Notes: generated from the sequence alone by a model not told the origin. 64,000 nt of DNA from Plasmodiophora brassicae (GCA_036867785.1 CP145412.1:1116001-1180000); one strand, 5' to 3'; shown: positions 44,016-55,007, counted from the stretch's first letter. Made by a program: numbers and translations.

Positions 44016-45080
44016 ATCGAGTTTCCACTCCAGCACGGCGGCCTGCTGCCGTTCGAGCTGGTCGAGACGGTCCAGCATCAGTGCTTGCTGCACGGAGCCA
44101 GATTCCATCCGGGCCTCCATCGCAGCGATACGTGCGGATGTCTTGGGCAGGGAGAAGTCCCGGTCCCCACGCGGCGACGTGATCGGCCGTCGTTGGGCGC
44201 CGCCGGTTGAGAGGGGCGCACCGGCCGGCTTGCGGGTGGCGCGTATCTGCAGGACCGCCCCATCAGTACTATCGATAGGTGCCGTCGTATTGACCTTGCT
44301 GTTGATTTGAGCGTTCTGACGAGCTTTCAGCGACATTGATATGAGGCAGTCTGCAAGCGACGTGGTCGAGGCAGGTGCACGAGCGCGAGCTGCGGCGTCC
44401 GAACGTCGGCGGATTCCGCGGCGTCCGAACGTCGGCGGGCGTCGCTCGTGTCCTCCGTGCTTGACGTCGGCGCCATGATGGCGCCCAACTCCCTTGCTCC
44501 CGTCTACCGCCTGTAGGGCTTAGGTACTTCTGTATGTATTAGTGAGAATATACAGCTGATGCGTCATGGTTGCGTCGACGAACGGACGTTGGGGACGCCC
44601 GGGACGAATGGTCAATGGCGGTGGCGGCGGACTCCATGACGATCACGGCGGGCGCCATGACCACGCGCAGCGCTCTAAGTTGGCCGCACTGTGCTCGCCC
44701 GGTGGCGATGGGGCGCGGTCGGGCGACGGAGCTGGCAACGGCGTGTCGTTGCGGGGCGGCAGGCATGCTTGGCGATTCGTACCGGGTTCCGGTTCGAACG
44801 ATCGACTGACGGCGTTGGCAATACAGCGTAGCAAGATGCCCGTTACCATCATCATCGACGTGTCATGGTGGGCGCGTCGACGATTACGGGCGTCGGCGTC
44901 ATCGCCTGGCTCGGCGATGTCGTCTTCGGGGATGGGCGATGCGCTGTGCCGACCGGCCCGTCGACAACGCGCAAGGACCGCGTGTCATCGCCAGGTCGAC
45001 GACAGATCGTCCGTTGCCGTTGGGCATGACGAACGTCCATCGACGAGGGTCCCCGCGGAGTGTTCAGGAGTGGCAATCAG
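43860..45080 (-). pseudogene. Diverged inverted copy of the unknown gene at 42930
   Basis: Reading the minus strand from about 45000: EDDIAEPGDDADARNRRRAH and MMMVTGILLRCIANAVSR (about 44960-44815), an unrelated interval, then MEARMESGSVQQALMLDRLD and QAAVLEWKLDLTASVRPIAR, NGMKSKIEQLDRAVAMAMPE (44110-43860). These match in order the plus gene's EDHTADPGRDAVARARRRV, LRCIANAV, ARLDQLERQQAAMIEWKLDL and LDRAVATAMPE. The coil part keeps a good frame, while the middle (44130-44800) is replaced by GC-rich sequence including a direct repeat of GCGTCCGAACGTCGGCGG at about 44397 and 44421. The zinc-ribbon part is absent. It could be a spliced active paralogue, but decay is more likely. Confidence 0.5.
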
Positions 45081-45215
45081 CCTCTCTGTGTGCGGGAGTC
45101 GGCGTTAATCGGGCTGGTGAATCACGAACGTATAAGTAGGTGGCAATGGGATCCACCTACATCGTCGTCGCAGTTGTTCTCCAAATTGAATAGGGCGCTT
45201 GAGAAATCGATTTCA

Positions 45216-46160
45216 TTATTCATACGGCTCACCGCATAGTACCCCGTTAGTACAGAACCGAAGGAGCGCGTTGAGGCATGCCATAAGCTTCGGGTGTTTC
45301 GTCTGTTTCGCGCGTCTCGGATGGTTCCTCGTGTGGTTTACGTAGGATATTTGTCTTGTGGACGAGTAATGAACGTGCGTCGAGGAGAATGCAACGGTCA
45401 GCTGGGGCGTCGAACAGTGGGTTCGGCGCAGTGGTGGTAGGTCGGTAATCGGAGGGTAGAAGAGCTGAGCCCAGGCGACAAGGACGGTTTCGCCGCCGAA
45501 ATCCGTCGCAAAGTACTCCAATCGTTCGAGCAACGATTCAAGAGTGATGTTGCCAGAAGTAGTACGGTACGCTAAGGACTCGATGACGACAAGGTCGCCG
45601 AGTGTAACCCTACCAGTAGCATTGTGCCCGACGGTTCCAGTGGTGACGTTTCGGTGCGCCAGCAGGTACTTCGCCATCACGTGACGAAGGCTCCACGCGA
45701 TAATCGTTCGAAATAAGGGGCTGCTCATGTCACATTGCTCGATCACCGAGTCGATCTCCGACGGGGAAGCCAAACGAAGTCGACAAATGCGACAGGCGGA
45801 TTGATAGTGGCGACAGTGCTGGCCATATTGACATAGCCGTCGATCGAGACGGATCCCATCGGTGAATCGTTGCCGAGCTATTGTGCGCAGATCGTCGACA
45901 GAAAAGAGGCCATGATGTAACATTTGGTCACAAAGCGCATGGAATAGACAATGCCCATCGCCGTCAGTATCCACCGATCTTAGACTCATGGTTGCCAAAC
46001 GTTCAACGAGAGCTGACGACGTTTCTCGGCGGAATGAAGGCCGACGTTGGGGTTCGTATATCAACCCGGGATGCACCCTGCCACTGTGGGCAACCAGACT
46101 GAGGGCAGCCAAGACGTTCAGCACAGCAACGGCTCCACTCCATTGCTCTGTCTGCAGCAT
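45216..46160 (-). CDS. OTU-like cysteine protease domain protein
   Basis: The first ATG in the open frame is 46160 (the frame itself extends to 46286). A hydrophobic N-terminus (AVAVLNVLAALSLVAHSG) could be a signal or anchor. The OTU signature is VDTDGDGHCLFHALCDQMLH (about 45960): Asp, Gly and the catalytic Cys followed by LFHAL, with an extra His before Cys compared with the usual DGNCLF. A Cys-rich insert (CQYGQHCRHYQSACRICRL) follows. The helix-strand end has VLVAWAQLFYPPITDL and the presumed catalytic His in THVHYSS. Stop 45216. About 314 aa, intronless. OTU enzymes cleave ubiquitin chains (family knowledge). Activity is plausible but unproven. Confidence 0.65.
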   Translation of the reverse strand: MLQTEQWSGAVAVLNVLAALSLVAHSGRVHPGLIYEPQRRPSFRRETSSALVERLATMSLRSVDTDGDGHCLFHALCDQMLHHGLFSVDDLRTIARQRFTDGIRLDRRLCQYGQHCRHYQSACRICRLRLASPSEIDSVIEQCDMSSPLFRTIIAWSLRHVMAKYLLAHRNVTTGTVGHNATGRVTLGDLVVIESLAYRTTSGNITLESLLERLEYFATDFGGETVLVAWAQLFYPPITDLPPLRRTHCSTPQLTVAFSSTHVHYSSTRQISYVNHTRNHPRRAKQTKHPKLMACLNALLRFCTNGVLCGEPYE

Positions 46161-46384
46161 TGTTGGAAAGGCTGGTGGCCGGTGGGCAGCGCTGACAACT
46201 ATTGTGGCGCAAACCGGCGGGCCGGACTGCGGGCCACTGGGTCCTGAATCTGCGGGGAGCTGCCAGCCTACATACCTCTTTGACAAGTAACGTCCTCGAC
46301 TATACCGTTCGACAAGCTGGACGAGCTTTACAAAAACTTAAACTAGCTATGTATCACCAGCAGCAAGTGGTACCAGCAGGAGCA

Positions 46385-46456
46385 TCCGAGATAGTATAGT
46401 GGCCAGTATTCGCCCCTGTCACGGGCGAGACCGGGGTTCGATTCCCCGTCTCGGAG
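46385..46456 (+). tRNA. tRNA-Asp (anticodon GTC)
   Basis: A complete cloverleaf can be folded: acceptor TCCGAGA/TCTCGGA, D arm with TAGTATAGTGGCC (A box), anticodon stem CGCCC/GGGCG with loop CTGTCAC (anticodon GTC), and T arm CGGGGTTCGATTCCCCG (B box). No intron. Discriminator G at 46456. Confidence 0.95.
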
Positions 46457-46462
46457 TAATTC

Positions 46463-46467
46463 TTTTT
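46463..46467 (+). terminator. RNA polymerase III terminator (T5)
   Basis: TTTTT starts 7 bases after the tRNA-Asp discriminator base, the usual stop signal for Pol III. Confidence 0.7.
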
Positions 46468-46608
46468 GGACCCTTCCAACTTTTGATGCTCCCAGCCAGC
46501 GGAAGCCAACCCGGAACGCGGGGTTCAACCGGGCTTCCTGCAGTGAGCGAATGACCAAGTGCACCTACGACGAACTGCATTGGAATTCCTGTTCCATATT
46601 TGAGACGT

Positions 46609-48850
46609 TTATTGCTCTTTCTTCGTCGAGTCGACGTTCTTATCGCCTTGGGATCGCACACTGGCGCAGAGAACCACGATAATCAGTAACGCGGCGAAAC
46701 TTGTACATGAAAACGTCACAATCGTGACGAGTTGCCGGCGGGAAAGTTCGCCAACTGGAATGAATACAACTGACAAAGCACCGTTTACATGTCAATGCCA
46801 GTGATAAGTTTGACTCATATGTTTGGCTACCTGCGCCACCGTCGGGGAGCTGAACAGTGTACTCCGGGTTAGTCTGCCGCACGTCATTATCGAAATGCAG
46901 ATCAAGTGTTCGCCAACCAGGGCATTGCGACAAATGGGCTTCAACCATAAATGGCTGGGGCCAGATCATCCCTGTTGCCATCGTTAGAGAACTCCAGTAT
47001 TAAATGTACAATCCCCTATGGGCAATGTCCCACCAGTTCGGGCACAGACGCCTGACTGATCCGGATCTTCAGTCTTAACGAAAATGTAAGGCGCCGATAG
47101 GTGTATCCTTGCTGGATCGCTTGTATCGCTGGAGAGTTGATAGCGCAGATGGATAGGGATCGAAACGTTAACCCAGCGATTTTCACTGCGTCCCCCAATG
47201 CATCGTTAGAGCACGACGGTGAATAGCGAAACGCTCCGCATACCTCGACGTAACGTTAAGCTGAAACAGCACTACGACTTGTTTCGACAGGAATGCTGGT
47301 GCTTCAATGTTAATCGGATCACCTATAACAAAGGCATCAATGTGTTTCATTCCATTTAAGCGCTGTATCAGTATAAGTTCGCCACATGCTAGGAACAATG
47401 GTGATTGCAACCAACCTGTAACTCGTCCGGATCTATGAAAACGCCCTCAGGAAGGACCTCGATGATCAAGACGGAGAACGGAGCGCCTGACTCACAACAC
47501 TCAGTACTTGTAATTCGGGCATAACGTTCAGCTTGAAGACCTCGTATGCCTTCCGGGATTAGAATTCTGGTATCAAGTTGCCTGTGAAATCCTCGACCGG
47601 CAACATGTCTCTCACACACAGCATCTAGTCCGGCATTCCACCAAACAGGGCTGGCAGAACGTGTGAAACGCAACCACAAATGAAACAATGGGTGCGGACT
47701 GACCTCGACAGGTTGAGCGTTCGTCGTTCATCCCCACCGACATGCAGGACGCGGCCAGTGAGATACGATTCTGCGCTCCAGTGAGCGAGAATGACTTCGA
47801 TCTCGGCGTTCATGACGTTCGCGTTAAATCGGATTTGTAGTTCGGGACCGTCGACATCATCACTGCTTCCGCGGTGCTCGTTCCGGACAGCTTCAGCAAA
47901 CAGAGCGTACTGACCGACAATTCGCAGGTACTTTGTGACCCCAACCGTCGTAAAATTACCGAACCGACTCCAGATCGAGCGACGGGTTAGCAACCATGAG
48001 CACAAGGGAGAAACACGCTATACCTAGTTTAAACAAGGATAGGGGACAAGCTACTGCGAAACCATTTACCTCATCATAGGTTTCATTGAAGAAAGAGAAC
48101 GGAAGAGCGTCGAGATCAGAGATACGCGCAACAAAAGCGGACGGCGCGTTTGGGTCAATGGCTGACGTAGGCAACCGCAAGTCAAACCGCCAAAAGTCGA
48201 TCATATCTATAGTCGTGAAACGCTTAGTCCCTCGTCGCAAGCATCCCGACAATGGCATACCAAGAGGGATTCTTGCGAATTTGTCTTGCGAGGGAGACTG
48301 TAAGAGGGCGGCTAGGGCTAGCACGTCAGCGTGTCGTAACGCTGACAGACGGTTCATCCAGACCGGTTATTTCGCCTTCAGCATGCAGGAGCTCATCAAT
48401 GTAATGGACGGCACTGGTGACGTTTTCATCGTCCTCCAGTTCCAGCACAATAATGTAATCGGTTGACGACTGCACGCCAGGTCAATGGATGGGGCCGACG
48501 GTTCTATTGCGTTTCTTCAACCCTGTACCTGCGTTTGACGAATTTCCAAAGACAAAACATCGGGCGGAGCAGTCAGTTCAGGACGGTTGCTGATCGTCTC
48601 CGCAATGGTGAACTGAGCTCCCCATCCATGGTCACGAGGCGGTACTACCACGTGCTCTGCCCGATACTCCTGCGAGCCAGCATCAGGCCAATGAACTTCG
48701 AAAACGGGTTCTGTGTCGCGCAGGTCGCTGGGCCAGAATGCAACCTGGGAAACACCAGGGATCATAACAGGAGTCACCTCCCAGACGCAGTATACACACT
48801 AACCTGGTACCACACGCTCTCATCGGCGCCTTCAACCTGCTCGTACCTAA
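46609..48850 (-). CDS. PIG-X/Pbn1-like subunit of GPI mannosyltransferase I (multi-exon)
   Basis: ER membrane partner that stabilises the catalytic PIG-M subunit adding the first mannose to GPI anchors (family knowledge). Diagnostic pieces on the minus strand: GRGFHRQLDTRILIPEG (about 47600), FSVLIIEVLPEGVFIDPDEL (about 47450), INIEAPAFLSKQVVVLFQLN (about 47300) and AIHRRALTMHW. The final exon has SRRQLVTIVTFSCTSFAALL/IIVVLCASV as a C-terminal transmembrane helix and ends STKKEQ (stop 46609), a lysine-containing ER-type tail. Upstream exons (48777-47700; DYIIVLELEDDENVTSAVHY, IDFWRFDLRLPTSAIDPNAP, LQIRFNANVMNAEIEVILAH) give the long lumenal N-terminal part seen in fungal Pbn1. The start was not fixed; the 5' limit is approximate and several intron borders are unresolved. 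Confidence 0.65.
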
Positions 48851-49106
48851 CATCATGACATCAGCTTAGGACAGAATCGCAGCCGATGAACGCAGCCTCG
48901 CACGCATGAGCAGCAATGAGGCAGGTGACGATGACAACGACGATGTGCCCGGCCGCCATCGATGCGGCAACGGACTGCGCTCGATGCGCGACGGTGATGG
49001 CGAGTCCACCCTCTGATGACCCGCTGGGAATCCAACGAATAGTTTACAGTCGGCTACCATCGAATAACAGCGATGACTATTATTTAGCATAGCGGTCGGT
49101 GGATTG

Positions 49107-49511
49107 TCACTGGATCTGGATTGAGCTTGATGCGTCGCTGTCTTGCTTGGGGATGTCGACCGTCAGGACGCCGTTCTCATGACGCGCAGTAATCCGGTCG
49201 GCGGCCACGTTCCTGGGCAGGCGGATGGAGCGTGATGACGCGCCGTAGGATCGTTCGGAGAAGTGGACATGGTCTTTCTCGCCGCTGCGCTCCTGCTTAC
49301 ATTCAGCGGTGACGGTCAACACTCCGTTCTCGACGTCCAGCTTGATGTCCTGCTTGGCAATACCGGGTGTCTCCACCGTCAGATTGTACGCCGTTTCGCT
49401 CTCCTTGAACTCGAGTTTCAGCGACGACGTCGTACGTCCCCAGTCGCTGCGTCCGAACAGGCGTCGCTCGAAGTTGCTGGGCTGGAGGAACTCGAACAAC
49501 TGAATCGACAT
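49107..49511 (-). CDS. HSP20-family small heat-shock protein
   Basis: Intronless, 134 aa from ATG 49511 (MSIQLFEFLQPSNFERRLFG). The alpha-crystallin domain occupies residues about 40-130: YNLTVETPGIAKQDIKLDVE, NGVLTVTAECKQE, GASSRSIRLPRNVAADRIT and the hallmark ENGVLTVDIPKQD near the end. ATP-independent holdase chaperone preventing aggregation of unfolding proteins (family knowledge). The C-terminal IQIQ matches the I-x-I oligomerisation tail motif of the family. Lack of introns and heat-shock-element-like sites upstream fit a stress-induced gene. Confidence 0.93.
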   Translation of the reverse strand: MSIQLFEFLQPSNFERRLFGRSDWGRTTSSLKLEFKESETAYNLTVETPGIAKQDIKLDVENGVLTVTAECKQERSGEKDHVHFSERSYGASSRSIRLPRNVAADRITARHENGVLTVDIPKQDSDASSSIQIQ

Positions 49512-49636
49512 TGCTACTGTGCTGGCTCTAGCGTGTGACCTCGATACTCCTCACCCTGTCGAGCGCGTTGATGCCTCGCTCGCGAGTAGAAGTCTGGACA
49601 CCGGCTAGGGCTCCACGGCGCGATTCCGTCCCCTCG

Positions 49637-49656
49637 GAACATTCTCCGGAATATTC
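49637..49656 (-). promoter_or_regulatory. Heat-shock-element-like double dyad upstream of HSP20
   Basis: Two GAAnnTTC dyads (GAACATTC at 49637-49644 and GAATATTC at 49649-49656) lie about 126 bases upstream of the HSP20 start. Spacing between dyads is 4 rather than 2 bases, so this is a gapped form of the nGAAnnTTCn array bound by HSF. Confidence 0.5.
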
Positions 49657-49751
49657 GTGGAGCCTCGGAAGCGGTACTTTATGTATTCATCCGGTTCCCG
49701 CTGTTACGGTATGTGGCGCCACATGATCGACGCCAGCATTGATGTATGTAT

Positions 49752-50905
49752 TCAGTTTTCATATCTTTCACGTTCCGAGATGAGCATGGTCAAGGATACG
49801 GCCATGATCAGCATTCCCAGAAAGATGAACTTGGTGGTCCACTCATCCTTCGGGTCGTGCCTGCGGGCTTTGTGCAAGATATCAAAGAACGCAACGTACA
49901 TCATCATGCCCGCGGCAACTGTGCAAGCATCGTAAGCACGCTGTTCATCGGTAACGCATGGCCCCAGAGTTATTACCTCCAGTAACCACGCCAAAGAAGA
50001 AATCAGTGTACAGCGACGTAGGCAGACAGAACGCGATGAACGCGCCGAGAACCTGTATGAATCCGGTCAAGACAGCCCAGATGAACGCCTTGACACGACT
50101 GCCGGTCTGGAAGTATATTGGCAGGGCAATGCAAAGCCCTTCGGGAACGTTATGCACTGCAATGGCCACCTGTGCAACAGAAACGTCAAGGTGGCTGGCC
50201 AACGTGCTGACGCTTAGCGTATCATACTGCTAGAGGGATGCCCATAGGGGGTACATGGATGGCAACGATGTACGTGGTGATGCCTTCTGGGATGTTATGC
50301 ATCGCTATCCTCAGAACGGCGATGATCGTCTTCCAGCTAATCTTGGCCTCGGCCAGCTGCTTACCACCGGCGAAATCATCGTCGTCACCTTCCTCCTCAC
50401 AGCAAACGACAGCCTTCTCGTTTACGCGCGTCACGATCTGAACTCGAACGTCAACGTTGTGGGGAGTTTCGGTGACGTCGTCTCCTGGTAAGGTACGCAT
50501 GGATGCCGATCTGCTGGGAGACGGAGGTGCATCACGTTGCCGCATCAGGTTTGTCAAGACCCGCATCAAGATGCCGCTCACGTGAATGGCCACCATCCCG
50601 ATGAAGAAACATCCAGATGACCATATCGCGGCCATAGTCTTGTCGAAATCTTTCCGAAACGCTGCCTCTGACTCTCGTATGACGTCCATCAGCGCAACGT
50701 AGACCTATAGAGCCGGTTGTTAGTATTTGCCGTGCAGACGACGCCAGAATCCAGTCGGCACCATGACACCGGTGGACAGGCCCAGCATGCGTGCCAACAG
50801 TTTGTGGTCGCCCTTTCTGACGACGAACGTGGCGATGGCGCCGACGGCATTGGTGGACGACGCAACGACCGCCAGCAGCAGCGCCCGAAGCACAATGTGC
50901 TGCAT
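49752..50905 (-). CDS. ZIP-family zinc transporter (ZupT/ZIP11/ZRT3-type)
   Basis: ATG 50905: exon 1 has ALLLAVVASSTNAVGAIATFV and GLSTGVMV. Exon 2 resumes YVALMDVIRESEAAF, then a hydrophobic helix and a long acidic/charged cytosolic loop (EEEGDDDDFAGGKQ), ending with TM4 signature LRIAMHNIPEGITTYIVAIH. Exon 3 has TM5 signature VAIAVHNVPEGLCIALPIYF and further helices (IWAVLTGFIQVLGAFIAFCL). Exon 4 has CTVAAGMMMYVAFFDILHKA and IFLGMLIMAVSLTMLIS; stop 49752. The paired HNxPEG motifs form the binuclear metal site of ZIP carriers (family knowledge). Likely moves Zn2+ or similar metals into the cytosol across an organelle or plasma membrane. Confidence 0.88.
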
Positions 50906-51321
50906 CTCAGACGCCGTTCGTTTTCGGTATGCCGATGACGCTTTTCATCGTCCCCGGAACACGGTTGAGCACGTGAGTCACGGTTGCTGGAAGCGCAGAG
51001 CTCCCCCTTGATATTCGCCTGCGCCCGGGCAAATTGATGACAAGTCTGCAAGTCACCCAAGCTGGTAGGACAGATGGCGGTGCACCCCGCAGACCGAACC
51101 TCGCAGCAGCAGGTTCGAGATATGTACATAACGGGCCCAGGCGGTGATGCATACGGTGTGCGTGTCGATGCTGATATACAGACGCAGACGTGACGAGGCC
51201 GGGACGGGGGAGCGAGGTCGTGCGTGTGCCACGGCCACTGGCCGCAGGCCGCAACACGCCACGCAACGTAGCGACGCGCCGTCCCCTTTTGTTTGGCGCC
51301 GGGCGGGCGTCGTCGCCTCGC

Positions 51322-53049
51322 ATGTGCCGACTACTGGTGTACAAGGGGCTTGACGACCAGCCCGTGCTACTGTCTGAGTACGTCGACGCGGCCAGGCCGT
51401 TTCTCGACATCGGGATTTGACTGGCGCGTGCGACAACAGTCTAATCACGAGACCGGAACACTCCATCATCAAGCAATCGTATGATTGTCGGGAACGTCAG
51501 GAAGGTAATGCTGCCTGGTCGCGTTGGTTTATACCCGCAGGATGGTGACCTTTTCGTCATCGTATAGGCTCGCACCTGTAAGGAACCCGCACTCGGGCAC
51601 CTTCCCGTTGTCCAATATTAGGTTGACACCACATATCGCTTGTAGACCAAAGGCGTTGAACGCAGATGGATTTGGGATCGGGTGCGCTCCGTGACATTCG
51701 CATCACGAAGCGCCGTTATTAATTACTTTTCATCTAGGTGGTATGCGAAAGAGGTTCGGCATGGAGAATTGCTCATCGGGGCACGTCGATCAGTATGTCT
51801 TATTATCAGAATGGCTGTGTTTCCAGGTCGACTGTACGCCCTGCGTGTTCACGTCGACATTACCGGCTTGGAACAATCGCAACTTGAACCGTCTCTGCGC
51901 CAAAGTCAGCTCGCCGCTTGTGTTTGCCCACGTACGTGCTGCTGGACTAGGGAGCGCGATCACGGAGACGAATTGCCATCCGTTCGTTGCTCCACCTTCT
52001 TTAAGCCCGGTATGGTTCGTTCTGATTAATGATGTTGCCATTTAGGTTCGTTTCCGGTCGGTATATGTTTATGCACAATGGTAGGCGTTTACCTGGGACA
52101 CTGTGCAGGGCTACCTGATCATCCTGTGCCCATAGGCCACATCGCTCAGTTCGGCAAGCTTAAACGAAAGCTCGTTGCTTCGCTGACTGATGAATGCTTT
52201 GCGATTATTGAAGGTACGGCCCATGCGTGTGCGTGCACTGCTGCCAACGGGAGCGCTCACCATTCTTGCAATTACATAGGGACGACTGACTCCGAGCACT
52301 GCTTTGCCGTGTTCATGGACGAATTGACTCGGTGCTTATCGTCGTCCCCAACATCAACGGGTGCTACGCCGATCTTTGATCGTACAGGCAGGCCACAAGA
52401 CCTACTCGACGCCATGTATGCCTGTTTATCATCGTTCAACATGTCACTTTAATATTAATTGGACATGCCCAGGACAATGACAGTGAAGCGACTGAGACGC
52501 ATCCGTCAGGAATGCGGTATTACTGAGCACTCCTATCTCAACTTTGCTGGTATTCACATTAGCCTTTCCGCTGGAACGTCGTCTGATCATCGTTTCAGTC
52601 ACGGACGGTGATTGCGTCGTCATTTCGCGCATCGTCGATGACGACTCTGGCACCAAACAAGCAGCGTCGATGTATTTCAGGTTCGGGACCGCGTTCTATG
52701 GACACTGGAATATGCCATACAAACCAAACATTGCATAGCTCTGGGACAAGCTTCAAGTGCAATAAGGATGGGGTGTACACCATGGCACAGCGTGATCGCC
52801 GCGAGGCAAGTGTTCTGCGGATCTAGGCCAACAGTCTCGAAGCGCTGACCCGTCCGCTCTAGGAAGTCGTCATTGTCGCTAGTGAACGCTTGACATCAAT
52901 TGCGGAGGACTGGGTAGTACTCGAGGAATTCCTGTCCTGCGTCTGTTGGCTGAAACCGTCCCCCACAGATGGAGGTCCCACCGAATCATATCATGGTTAT
53001 CACGCCAAAGCTCAATGTATTTCATCGCGTGTTCGGTTCGGTACGTTAG
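51322..53049 (+). CDS. DUG3-type class II glutamine amidotransferase
   Basis: In yeast, Dug3 acts with Dug2 in degrading glutathione (family knowledge). Exon 1 51322-51377 (MCRLLVYKG; the Cys after Met is the N-terminal nucleophile) joins exon 2 at 51440 across a 62-nt intron with donor GTACGT, giving LLSDLITRPEHSIIKQSYDC. Later exons carry NADGFGIG (51657), then WYAKE, PCVFTSTLPAWNNRNLNRL and LVFAHVRAA (about 51820-51950), ETNCHPF, FMHNG (52068), AQFGKLKRKLVASLTDECFA and TTDSEHCFAVFMDEL (52289). The final exons have SVTDGDCVVISRIVDD, QRDRREA, EVVIVASERLTS and PPNHIMVITPKLNVF, stop 53049. Every conserved block of the family is present in order. The intron between 51504 and about 51635 was not fixed to the base. 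Confidence 0.85.
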
Positions 53050-53268
53050 CGCTACCTAACCGTTCGATTGTCGGCAAAGGTTCTCACCATCGCCGTTGAG
53101 CTCTGACATCAGCATCGTAACGCATATCTGCTCCTCTTCGCCAAGCTTTATAAAGTATCAATGTGATTTCTCCCGCCTCTGTGCCTGGATACCCGAAAAG
53201 GGCAGACGCGGAATGGATGCCTCCCGTAAAGCCAGTGTCAAACCGTGTCGTAGAGAATCGGGTGTGCG

Positions 53269-54127
53269 TCAACCTCCGGTGGCGCACGATTGCCGCTCGA
53301 CTCGCGGTCGAATGATCTTGTCCGTCTGCACAGTCAGCCGGTATGCGAAGCGGACAACGACGTTCGCGACCTTCGCACCCATGATCTTGCGGCACTCGAC
53401 ATGGGGGCACACCCGTTTGGGCAGTGGGATTTCGACCCTTGTCGAACGCGGGTCTTTCTCCCGGAAGTGCGACAAGATCGCCAGACTCTCCGGGCATTTC
53501 ACAAGAGTCGTACCGTCAGCCGCCAGCTTGGACGGATCCAGGAAATGCACGGGATCGGGTTCGTGTTCAGTGATGGTAAGTACGAACCGCCACCCATCTT
53601 CGGACACTTGAACCTCCATTCGCGTGTTCATAATAACGGAAACAAAGACAATGAAGTTGTTGGTGTTGCGGTCGGGATCGTGGAAGGCCATCACATCCCA
53701 TAGAAGGTCGCTAACGTGATCGCTGATCATATGCGGAACAGCGTCATCCGACTTAGAATCCACCCGGCTGGACGCACGTCTGCTCCCAAGAAGTCGCTTG
53801 ATAGATTTGCATCCACCTCCAAGAATCAGAGGTTTGACAGCTCCGTCGCCACGATGATTCGAAGCGCCGGTGCCATCTCCTAGAAGTAACATATCAGTAA
53901 CCGCGTCACATATATCAGAGTACGCCCCTACGTTTGGCCTGGAGAGAGGCCCTTATCTGTGCAATCTTAGAGTTCAGCTTCCCTGACGTGAAGGGGCTGA
54001 AGATCGGATTGATATCTTTGACAGGCTTTCCAGTCAAGGGGGCGATCTCGCTGTCCTCTTCCTCTAGAACTTTCTGCAACACCAGGTCATGGGCAGTGGT
54101 CCACTGGAGATGCGTTCCACGAGGCAT
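53269..54127 (-). CDS. Unknown conserved-looking protein, two exons
   Basis: ATG 54127: MPRGTHLQWTTAHDLVLQKV, then EDSEIAPLTGKPVKDINPIF. The exon ends ...IRASLQAK plus one base at donor GTAGGG; a ~52-nt intron with acceptor TTCTAG joins DGTGASNHRGDGAVKPLILG in frame. The rest (PHMISDHVSDLLWDVMAFHD, DPVHFLDPSKLAADGTTLVK, VCPHVECRKIMGAKVANVVV) reads as a folded domain and ends at 53269. The N-terminal W..AHD..L resembles the start of a SANT/Myb-like helix, but only loosely. I do not recognise a family. A later 3' exon (about 53230-53090) is possible. Confidence 0.5.
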
Positions 54128-54129
54128 TC

Positions 54130-54660
54130 CAACGACGACGTCCGTGTACAGCTAATAACAAATGAATTGGGGCAGGGCAGGACTTTGACGGCGTGTCCGG
54201 CGCTGCCAGCGCAACAGTGTACGCCAGTGGCCGGCTGTCGAGGGCAATGCCGTGCAGTCGGCAATTCGCTATTTATAGCACAAACAACATGGGGACTCGG
54301 CGCCCACCTTACCCCGGTCGATCACCCCGATAGCTCCACTCAGCGTCGAATCAATCACGAGCTAAAGCTCATACAGTCGCGCATGACCATGTTAACAGGC
54401 GACTTGACGATTCGGCATCTTGGCGGGCATGTTCCGGCACGGCCGACATCGAACCGCATTTGCTGCGTGCGCTATGCTGACCCAAGGGAATCTTGGTTGA
54501 AGAGCCGCTGGTTGACACGCGTGCTTTGCTGCAGCGCCACTAGTTCGTAAAAGATTCGTATAACGACAAATATTCGCTACATTTGGGCAGATTTGGCAAA
54601 AGCCGGTAACCATACGTATCAGAAGGTTCATGCCATCGATGGTAGCGGCAACATACATCT
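54130..54660. other. Interval without a supported gene
   Basis: Holds the upstream region of the 53269-54127 gene. Frames on both strands lack motifs and convincing starts. Confidence 0.35.
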
Positions 54661-54662
54661 CT

Positions 54663-55007
54663 TCATGTCAGCGCGCCTTTTTCCTGTCGAAGTTGCTGTT
54701 TCAGATCTTTTATCAGAGCGTGCAGGTACTCCTTGACGAACGTCTGCGATGCAAGTTAATCAGGGTACCATTCATTAGCTACGGTAGACGCGCGGAATAC
54801 AGACGTGTCGTGCACCCGATATGGTGACCATGCAGGTGACGACTTTGACGGCGGCGACGACGATGACTCCTCATTGCCGACACCGACCCTTACCATGCTA
54901 AAAGGGCTCGGAATATGAAATACACGATGAGAAAAGCTGCCTAGACAGAGTCTTAATTCGCGCACCTCAGCTGCCGGAGCGCGTTTTAGAAGGCGGCGTA
55001 TCACCAA
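54663..55007 (-). CDS. Possible small gene with coiled-coil C-terminus (hypothetical)
   Basis: An open frame (RELRLCLGSFSHRVFHIPSP, Ser-rich linker, then ASTVANEW) could join, through a very short intron near 54768, to FVKEYLHALIKDLKQQLRQE with a stop at 54663. The start codon is not clear (no ATG at the open end), and no family is recognised. Confidence 0.3.

Noticed and set aside
46343-46564. Minus-strand frame with RRGIEPRSRPG wording
   Set aside because: It is the well-known spurious translation of a tRNA gene; the locus is tRNA-Asp.
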